From Burkholderiaceae bacterium (GTDB lineage Bacteria; Pseudomonadota; Gammaproteobacteria; Burkholderiales; Burkholderiaceae_C), in assembly GCA_023262365.1 (NCBI GenBank), contig JALRBF010000322.1, positions 1-5,368 of the forward strand: a DNA stretch of 5,368 nt. The letters run 5' to 3'. The position numbers were made by a program, and so were the translations under genes. The notes under the pieces were generated by a model that saw nothing but the letters and a program-made list of their open reading frames with translations, ran no database searches and was not told where the DNA came from. Each line of letters starts with the position of its first letter. The stretch's first letter is position 1. Shown here in pieces: positions 1 to 5,368 of the stretch.

Positions 1-1881
1 CGGCGGTACGTCTTGCAAGTCCCACACAATGGGCACCTCGGTTTGTTCATACAACGCGGCCACGTCTTGCACCAAGGCCCGCATGTCAATGGGCTCAAGC
101 ACCGCCGTGGGTAGGCGAGCGTAGTCCCTAAATTCGTTCACCAGGCGCTTCATGGCCTCTACCTGCTCCACAATGGTCTGCACCGACTTGTGCAACAACG
201 CTTGGGCATCGGCGGGCACGCGCTCGGTGAGTTTTTGCTCAAGCCGCTCGGCCGAGAGCTGAATGGGGGTGAGCGGGTTTTTGATCTCGTGCGCCAAACG
301 TCGGGCCACGTCAGCCCACGCCTGCGCACGCTGCGCCGAAACCAGGGTGGTGATGTCGTCCAGCACCAGCAGCCGCGCGCCATCGGGTAACCAGGCGCCG
401 CGCGCCATCAAGGTGCGCTCGGCCGGAGCCACGCCCGCGGCGGGTTGGTGGTTGGGGTGTAGGCTGATGCTGCGCTGCCAGGGTGAGGTGTCGCCATCGT
501 GGGCGTGCCGCACAAACTCACGCAACATCGGCTCCACCCACGACTGCGCCGCCGCGTGCTGCGCCAGCGCCTGCGGCAACACCGCGTCAGCCGGCCACTC
601 AAGCAGCTGGGCCGCGCGCGGGTTAAGCTGCAGCACCTGGTCCTCAGCGTCCAGCACCACCACCCCAGCGCTCAGGTTATCGAGCAGGGTTTGCAAGTTG
701 GCGCGGGTTTGCTCAAGGTGATGCAAACTGTTTTGCGCGTCTGCCCGTGCGTCGGCCAGCTGCTGCGTCATGTCGGCAAAGTCTCGCGTCAGTTCGCCAA
801 TCTCGTCTTGGGTCTCCACCGACAGTTTGGGGGTTAGGTCACCGCGGGCCACGTCGCGCACCCCTTCGGCCAGCAGCAGCAAGGGACGGGCCAGTTGGTT
901 GGCCAACAAAGCAGCCATGAGCATGGCGCCAAACACCGTCAAGAACAGCGCCAAGGTCAGCGTGCCAATGTACATGCGGCGCAGCCCATCACGCGCCAGG
1001 GCACGCTCTTGGTATTCTTGGTTGGCCACCTGCACCCGGCGCGCGTCTTCGGTAAGCGAGGTGGGCAGCAACACCGTTACCTGCATGTACTGCCCTTGTG
1101 GCCGCAACGACAACGATGGCATGACCACCCACGCCATGGCATGAATGGTGGCTTCTTGGTAAGCATTACCGTCGGGCTCGGCGTCCAAGCCTTCAACCCA
1201 CACCGACATGCCGCGCGAGCGCGCGGCGTCGTAAGCCCAGCTCGGCGGCGCCTTGCCTTGGGTAAAGCCCATGGCTTGCGTGCCCACACTGCCCAGCAGC
1301 CTGCCATCATCACTCCACACTTGTAGCCTGCGCGCGTCAAGCTGTTCACGCAAGCGCTCTAGGGTAATGGGCAGCAACAGCGACGAACTGGTTAGATTTT
1401 GCGCTGCGGTTCGGGTGCGCGCCGCCAACTGCACGCTGAGCAAGTCTACCGTGTTGCGCCCCAAGTTCAGGCCTGCAGCCAAGGCGCCTTCTACCTTCAC
1501 GTCAAACCAGTTTTGAATGGAGCGGTTCACAAATTGGTAAGACACCACGTACACCAGCGCCCCAGGCAGCACCCCCACGAGCGCAAAAATCGCTGCCAGC
1601 TTGACCAGCAAACGCCGCCCAAAACGCCCAGCACGCCAACTTTGCCACAGGCGCCACAGCAACCAAGCAATTACCCCAGCCAGGGCCAGCGCCACCGAGA
1701 CGTTTAAGCCCAGTAGCCACACAAAGTAATCTTCATAGAGTTTGCGGTTGTCGGTGGCCAAAATCAACAAAAACAGCAACACCAAACCCAGCGCAAACGC
1801 CACGGTGGCCACCACACCCACGCGCCACCGACGGCGCCCTGTGCGTGCGCCAGCGCTGCTGGGACGGCTAGCCTGGCTCAA
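1..1881 (-). CDS. ntrY: NtrY-type sensor histidine kinase, C-terminal ATPase domain outside window
   Basis: This is a membrane sensor kinase of the NtrY family, expected to autophosphorylate on His and pass phosphate to an NtrX-type response regulator, which is usually the next gene and would lie beyond the left edge. The frame is open for 627 codons without a stop. Predicted membrane segments lie at residues 21-42, 54-77, 91-115 and 304-328. A periplasmic domain of about 190 residues separates the third and fourth, starting near the NtrY-like NRSIQNWFDVKVEG (119-132). A HAMP linker follows (about 328-372, with LARPLLLLAEGV and DEIGEL), then a coiled stretch, a PAS domain (about 389-510) and the dimerisation/phosphoacceptor domain with HEIKNPLTPIQLSAERL at 531-547 (His531). 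The N and G boxes of the ATPase domain are cut off by the window edge. The start is TTG 1881: GGAGGT lies 6 nt upstream, it overlaps the DUF4390 stop as TTGA, and the next Met (225) would remove three membrane segments. Confidence 0.95.
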   Translation of the reverse strand, partial: MSQASRPSSAGARTGRRRWRVGVVATVAFALGLVLLFLLILATDNRKLYEDYFVWLLGLNVSVALALAGVIAWLLWRLWQSWRAGRFGRRLLVKLAAIFALVGVLPGALVYVVSYQFVNRSIQNWFDVKVEGALAAGLNLGRNTVDLLSVQLAARTRTAAQNLTSSSLLLPITLERLREQLDARRLQVWSDDGRLLGSVGTQAMGFTQGKAPPSWAYDAARSRGMSVWVEGLDAEPDGNAYQEATIHAMAWVVMPSLSLRPQGQYMQVTVLLPTSLTEDARRVQVANQEYQERALARDGLRRMYIGTLTLALFLTVFGAMLMAALLANQLARPLLLLAEGVRDVARGDLTPKLSVETQDEIGELTRDFADMTQQLADARADAQNSLHHLEQTRANLQTLLDNLSAGVVVLDAEDQVLQLNPRAAQLLEWPADAVLPQALAQHAAAQSWVEPMLREFVRHAHDGDTSPWQRSISLHPNHQPAAGVAPAERTLMARGAWLPDGARLLVLDDITTLVSAQRAQAWADVARRLAHEIKNPLTPIQLSAERLEQKLTERVPADAQALLHKSVQTIVEQVEAMKRLVNEFRDYARLPTAVLEPIDMRALVQDVAALYEQTEVPIVWDLQDVPP

Positions 1882-2510
1882 CGTACAACCTCCGTCGGCG
1901 TGCGCGCGCGCAGCGACAAGGGCCTGACGGCCTCCAGTCGCACCGACCATTCGGCGCTTGCCCCTTGCCCCATTTGAAATGGACCTGGCAGCTCCGAGGT
2001 GTCAAGATAAAACCGATACACCAGCTGCGGCGCCTCGCCCACCTCGGGCCATTCGGGCAGCGGCAGCACCAACCACTCGCTTACCTTGCCAGTCAGTGCC
2101 AAGGCCGCAGACACGCTGGGCACCGTAAACGACAGCGTTTGCCCGCTGCCACCGTCCGCCGTGCCGGTGGGCTCGTCCAGCACCGCCACCCGCCACTGCC
2201 GGGTTAAGGCTTGCTGGGTCACGCGAAGGCGGCGCTTGTGGTCGCTCACCACGCGGTCACGCCACCACCAACGGGGTTGCACCACCTGTACCTGGTGCAC
2301 AAAGTACAAGGGCACGCCACGCTCAAGTGCCTGCTGCACCTGTGCCGTAAGATTGACCTGCACCGTGGCCGACAGGCGCAAGCCCTCGGCGCTTTGGGTG
2401 GTTTGAATACTTTGCAACGTGGTGGCGTGCAACACACCGGCCCATGCCAGGGCCAGCAGCGCAACCCAGCCGCGCCTACACCACCGGTTGCGGCTTACGC
2501 CATGCGGCAT
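1878..2510 (-). CDS. Exported DUF4390 domain protein, function unknown
   Basis: The 210-residue product has a Sec signal peptide: an Arg-rich start (residues 7-13), a hydrophobic core WVALLALAWAGVL (15-27), and likely cleavage after LHA at residue 29. The mature part matches the DUF4390 family as I know it, with LERGVPLYFVHQVQV (62-76), the RWWWRDRVV block (80-88), LTRQWRV (102-108) and LDTSELPGPFQMG (169-181). No catalytic motif is visible and the family has no established biochemical role. It probably acts in the periplasm or at the membrane. In Betaproteobacteria it typically sits between rsmB and ntrY, as here, which hints at a link to the NtrY sensor. I chose ATG 2510 because GGA lies 7 nt upstream and the signal peptide is then compact. 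ATG 2522 (four residues longer, weaker ribosome site) is possible. The frame stays open upstream to 2759, but that part is a shadow of rsmB. The start lies inside rsmB and the stop overlaps ntrY by 4 nt. Confidence 0.9.
   Translation of the reverse strand: MPHGVSRNRWCRRGWVALLALAWAGVLHATTLQSIQTTQSAEGLRLSATVQVNLTAQVQQALERGVPLYFVHQVQVVQPRWWWRDRVVSDHKRRLRVTQQALTRQWRVAVLDEPTGTADGGSGQTLSFTVPSVSAALALTGKVSEWLVLPLPEWPEVGEAPQLVYRFYLDTSELPGPFQMGQGASAEWSVRLEAVRPLSLRARTPTEVVR
1888..1893 (-). promoter_or_regulatory. Ribosome binding site of ntrY (GGAGGT), decides a TTG start
   Basis: On the minus strand GGAGGT is followed by six nucleotides and then TTG at 1881. It is the strongest Shine-Dalgarno match at any gene start in the window. 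It lies within the last codons of the DUF4390 gene, so ribosomes finishing that gene could restart here. Confidence 0.8.
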
Positions 2511-3801
2511 AAAAGAATCCATCAAACGCCATGATGGGATTGTCCCCCAAACCGGGGGCGCCAACACCAACGCCGGGCAACACGCGCCCGGGCGCGGCCA
2601 ATGGCTGCGCCTCGGGGTGCTGGCCTGCAAACCAGTCGGCCTGCGCCGGGCCCTCGGCGTCAAACACCGAACACACCGCATACACCAAGCAGCCACCGGG
2701 CTTGAGCAGCGGCCATAGCGTTCGCAACAACTGGCGCTGGCGTTGCGCCAAGCCGTCAATGTCCTGCGGGCGCCTCAACCACGGAATATCCGGGTGGCGC
2801 CGCACAATGCCCGACGCGCTGCACGGCGCGTCCAGCAAAATCCCGTCAAAGGGCACGCCGTCGTGCCATGCGCGGGGCTGCGCCGCATCGGCTGCACGCA
2901 GCGTGGCGCCTAAGCCCAGGCGCTGCAGGCTCGATTGCACGCGCGTCAAGCGCTCGGCGTCCAGGTCCAGCGCCAACACGTCCACGTCACCCCGCTCAAG
3001 CAAATGGGCGGTTTTCCCGCCTGGCGCGGCGCACGCGTCCAGCACACGGGGCCGCGTTGCCGCCGCCGGCAACGCCTCCAGCAACAAGGGCGCGGCCAGC
3101 TGCGCGGCGCCGTCTTGCACCGACACCCAGCCCTGGGCCCAACCGGGCAACTGATGCACCGGCACCGCGTGCTCCAGCATCAAACCGTCTTCCCCCACGG
3201 CCCGTGCGCTTAGGCCATTGGCCACGAGGGCCTGAATGTAGGCCTTGACCTGGCAGCGACGACGATTCACCCGCAGCACCATGGGGGGGTGTTCTCGGCT
3301 CGCCGACATCACGGCCTGGGCGTGCGCGCCCAGTTCGTCGCGCCAGCGCCGCACCCACCAGCCGGGCAGGTTCTCACGTGCCTCGTCGGTTTGGGCTGCG
3401 CTGGCCTCTAGGGCTTGGGTTTCTCGCAAGTAGCGCCGCAAACAGGCATTGACCCAACCCGCGGCATGGGCCTGCGCCTCTTGCGCGCGGCACGCCGAAA
3501 CCGCCTGGTTAACCACCGTGTGCGGCGCGTAGGCCATGGCGTCTTGGGCGCGCAGCAGCACCAGCGCGAGCTTGAGCAAGGCCCCCGGCCACGGCGCGGG
3601 CGCACGCGAGGCAAGCAAACCCAGCATGGTGCGCGCCCACCCCTCGTGCCGCATGGCATGAAACGACAACGCCTGCACCGCGGGTCGCAGTGCAGGCGTC
3701 ACCCGCGCCATGGCGCCGTCCCAACGCTGCCCCTTGGCCACAGCGGCCAGCACACCAGCGGTGTGCTGTAACTGTGCCGCCAGGCCAACGCCAGACGTCA
3801 C
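2476..3801 (-). CDS. rsmB: 16S rRNA (cytosine(967)-C(5))-methyltransferase RsmB (Fmu/Sun)
   Basis: RsmB is a cytosolic enzyme that transfers a methyl group from S-adenosylmethionine to C5 of C967 in 16S rRNA. The 441-residue product has the family's usual length. Residues 8-160 or so form the NusB-like RNA-binding domain (for example GWVNACLRRYLRE at 115-127). The Rossmann-fold catalytic domain follows, with motif I DACAAPGGKT (255-264), the acidic SAM-ribose region ALDLD (277-281), motif IV DAPCSASG (324-331) with the product-release Cys327, and motif VI with the catalytic Cys377. Motif VI reads YAVCS, where many relatives have YATCS. The C-terminal DGFFYAAWRK is typical of the family. The start is GTG at 3801, the only start codon between the preceding in-frame stop (3841-3843) and the conserved N-terminal helices. 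It has no clear Shine-Dalgarno sequence and lies 11 nt after the rpoC stop, so translation is probably coupled to rpoC. Its 3' end overlaps the DUF4390 gene. Confidence 0.96.
   Translation of the reverse strand: MTSGVGLAAQLQHTAGVLAAVAKGQRWDGAMARVTPALRPAVQALSFHAMRHEGWARTMLGLLASRAPAPWPGALLKLALVLLRAQDAMAYAPHTVVNQAVSACRAQEAQAHAAGWVNACLRRYLRETQALEASAAQTDEARENLPGWWVRRWRDELGAHAQAVMSASREHPPMVLRVNRRRCQVKAYIQALVANGLSARAVGEDGLMLEHAVPVHQLPGWAQGWVSVQDGAAQLAAPLLLEALPAAATRPRVLDACAAPGGKTAHLLERGDVDVLALDLDAERLTRVQSSLQRLGLGATLRAADAAQPRAWHDGVPFDGILLDAPCSASGIVRRHPDIPWLRRPQDIDGLAQRQRQLLRTLWPLLKPGGCLVYAVCSVFDAEGPAQADWFAGQHPEAQPLAAPGRVLPGVGVGAPGLGDNPIMAFDGFFYAAWRKPQPVV
2518..2520 (-). promoter_or_regulatory. Weak ribosome binding site (GGA) for the DUF4390 gene
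   Basis: GGA lies seven nucleotides before ATG 2510 and inside the rsmB coding sequence. The alternative ATG 2522 is preceded by GGCGTTTG, which has no recognisable Shine-Dalgarno core, so this weak site favours the 2510 start without proving it. Confidence 0.4.
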
Positions 3802-3812
3802 CGACGCGCGCC

Positions 3813-5368
3813 TTACTCGCCGTCGGGGCCGGCTACTGACTCATCAACCGCAGCGTCGCCCTCAGCTTCAGCTTGTGCCTTGGCCAATTCCTCAGCTTCG
3901 GCATCAGCAATGGCGCGACGCTCTTGCTCGTCCATGGCTTCACGCACGCGGCGCGCGTCGTGGTAGGCCATGCCGGTGCCGGCCGGAATCAGTCGTCCCA
4001 CGATCACGTTTTCCTTCAAGCCGCGCAGCTCGTCGCGCTTGCCCATGATGGCCGCTTCGGTAAGCACGCGGGTGGTCTCTTGGAACGATGCGGCGCTGAT
4101 GAAGCTGTCGGTGGACAACGAGGCCTTGGTGATACCCAGCAACACGTTGTTGTAGGTGGCCACGGTTTTACCCTCGGCGCGCAACGCGTCGTTGGTGTTC
4201 AAGATCTCCGAGCGCTCCACTTGCTCACCGGCAATGTACGACGACTCACCCGGGTCGGCCACCACCACACGGCGCAGCATCTGACGAACAATCACTTCAA
4301 TGTGCTTGTCGTTGATCTTCACGCCTTGCAAGCGGTACACGTCCTGCACCTCATCCACCACGTAGCGCGCCAACTCTTCAATACCCAACAAGCGCAAAAT
4401 ATCTTGCGGATCGGCCGGGCCGTCCACAATCAATTCGCCTTTGTTCACCACCTGGCCTTCGTGCACCAGTAAGCTCTTTTCCTTGGGTACGAGTTCTTCC
4501 CAAATGGCGCCATCGGGGTCGGTGATTTGCAAGCGAATCTTGCCCTTGGTTTCTTTACCAAACGACACGGTGCCGGTCATTTCGGCCAGCACGCCCCGGT
4601 CTTTGGGTGAACGCGCTTCAAACAGCTCGGCCACACGTGGCAAACCGCCGGTGATGTCGCGGGTTTTTTGCCCCTCCACCGGAATCCGCGCCAGCACCTC
4701 GCCCGGGCCCACGTCTTGACCATCACGCACCTGAATCAGTGCGCCAATCGGAAAGCCAATGGTGACGGCGTGGTCGGTGCCGGGGATTTTGACTTCCGTG
4801 CCCGCCTCATCCAGCAGCTTAACCACTGGGCGCACCACCTTGGTGGAACCTCGGCGCTTGGGGTCAATCACCACCAGGGTAGACAAGCCCGTGATGTCGT
4901 CCACTTGACGCGCCACGGTCAGGCCCTCTTCCACGTTCTCAAAGCGCAACGTGCCAGCGTACTCGGTGATGATGGGTCGCGTCAGCGGGTCCCAGTTGGC
5001 CAGCACCGTGCCAGGCTTAACGGCCTGGTCAGGCTTAATGGCCAACACCGCGCCGTACGGCACCTTGTGGCGTTCGCGCTCACGGCCGTGCTCATCGGCC
5101 ACCATCACCTCACCCGAGCGCGAGATCACCACCAAATCGCCCTGGCGGTTGCTCACGTAGCGCATGGCCGCGTTGAACGTTACCGAACCGGCCGAGCGGG
5201 CCTCCACGCTGGACGCCACCGCGGCTCGCGAGGCGGCGCCGCCGATGTGGAAGGTACGCATGGTCAGCTGCGTGCCGGGCTCGCCGATCGACTGCGCCGC
5301 CACCACGCCCACGGCTTCGCCGAGGTTGACGAGGTGGCCGCGGCCGAGGTCACGGCCGTAGCAGTAGG
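3813..5368 (-). CDS. rpoC: DNA-directed RNA polymerase subunit beta' (RpoC), C-terminal part, 5' end outside window
   Basis: This is the largest subunit of bacterial RNA polymerase, which forms one side of the active-site cleft. The frame is open from the right edge to a TAA at 3813-3815, giving 517 full codons; a beta' of this type has about 1,400. The fragment opens with [11 protein letters not shown], whose Cys (codon 5361-5363) matches the last ligand of the second zinc site. [20 protein letters not shown] follows; it is the first half of the trigger loop, with the substrate-contacting His at codon 5247-5249. The second half, [18 protein letters not shown], lies at 4611-4664. The roughly 185 residues between them are the lineage-specific SI3 insertion seen in Proteobacteria. 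Further conserved blocks are [39 protein letters not shown] and [16 protein letters not shown]. The last 35 or so residues are a variable Ala/Glu-rich tail. I see no frameshift or internal stop. The GTG at 5312 is an internal valine, not a start. Confidence 0.99.
   Translation of the reverse strand, partial: YCYGRDLGRGHLVNLGEAVGVVAAQSIGEPGTQLTMRTFHIGGAASRAAVASSVEARSAGSVTFNAAMRYVSNRQGDLVVISRSGEVMVADEHGRERERHKVPYGAVLAIKPDQAVKPGTVLANWDPLTRPIITEYAGTLRFENVEEGLTVARQVDDITGLSTLVVIDPKRRGSTKVVRPVVKLLDEAGTEVKIPGTDHAVTIGFPIGALIQVRDGQDVGPGEVLARIPVEGQKTRDITGGLPRVAELFEARSPKDRGVLAEMTGTVSFGKETKGKIRLQITDPDGAIWEELVPKEKSLLVHEGQVVNKGELIVDGPADPQDILRLLGIEELARYVVDEVQDVYRLQGVKINDKHIEVIVRQMLRRVVVADPGESSYIAGEQVERSEILNTNDALRAEGKTVATYNNVLLGITKASLSTDSFISAASFQETTRVLTEAAIMGKRDELRGLKENVIVGRLIPAGTGMAYHDARRVREAMDEQERRAIADAEAEELAKAQAEAEGDAAVDESVAGPDGE

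Noticed and set aside
263..721. Plus-strand open frames opposite ntrY, including a 152-codon one
   Set aside because: The minus-strand frame here carries HAMP, PAS and phosphoacceptor motifs without interruption. The plus-strand translations show no family features.
1116..1143. ATGGCATGA occurs twice, 19 nt apart start to start
   Set aside because: It is a single short pair within ntrY, not a repeat family. It is explained by His/Met/Ala codons and chance.
1211..1226. A GC-rich near-palindrome (CCGCGCGAGCGCGCGG) that could form a short hairpin
   Set aside because: It lies in the middle of ntrY coding sequence, has no usable loop or T-run, and is explained by Ala/Arg codons in GC-rich DNA.
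2523..2759. Upstream extension of the DUF4390 frame to an ATG at 2759
   Set aside because: It lies within rsmB, encodes a Cys/Arg-rich stretch unlike the family, and would bury the clear signal peptide in the interior.
2531..3154. A 207-codon plus-strand open frame antisense to rsmB
   Set aside because: It runs opposite the conserved RsmB catalytic motifs. Its product is rich in Ser, Pro, Arg and Ala with no recognisable domain.
3873..4472. A 199-codon plus-strand open frame antisense to rpoC, rich in His, Val and Gln
   Set aside because: It is the reverse reading of highly conserved rpoC codons in GC-rich DNA. The composition is typical of such antisense shadows, and no domain or credible ribosome site is visible.

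Overview
The window is a compact block of four genes, all on the minus strand. In transcription order (right to left) they are the 3' third of rpoC, complete rsmB, a complete gene for an exported DUF4390 protein, and the 5' four-fifths of an NtrY-type sensor histidine kinase gene that runs off the left edge. The order rsmB / DUF4390 / ntrY, normally followed by ntrX, is characteristic of Betaproteobacteria, especially Burkholderiales. The high GC content and the close match of RpoC to the proteobacterial type fit that placement. I cannot name the genus from the sequence alone.

Layout: positions 3813-5368 encode the RpoC C-terminal part, including the last zinc-site cysteine, the trigger loop split by the SI3 insertion, and the conserved C-terminal blocks. 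rsmB (2476-3801) starts only 11 nt after the rpoC stop. The DUF4390 gene (1878-2510) starts inside the last codons of rsmB. The ntrY gene (1-1881) overlaps the DUF4390 stop by 4 nt, through a TTG start preceded by a strong GGAGGT ribosome binding site. No intergenic gap exceeds 11 nt. There is no room for a terminator or a conventional intergenic promoter, and I found no RNA gene, mobile element, CRISPR array or repeat family.

Taken together, the block looks like one transcription unit. It joins core transcription (RNA polymerase beta'), 16S rRNA methylation (RsmB), an envelope protein of unknown function, and a membrane sensor kinase with a large periplasmic domain. Placing the rsmB-DUF4390-ntrY cluster directly behind rpoC is the most unusual aspect. 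The most suggestive functional link is between the exported DUF4390 protein and the periplasmic sensor domain of the overlapping kinase gene. Both points are inferences from gene arrangement. The genes themselves are recognisable members of known families, and I see no clear evidence for a wholly new system.
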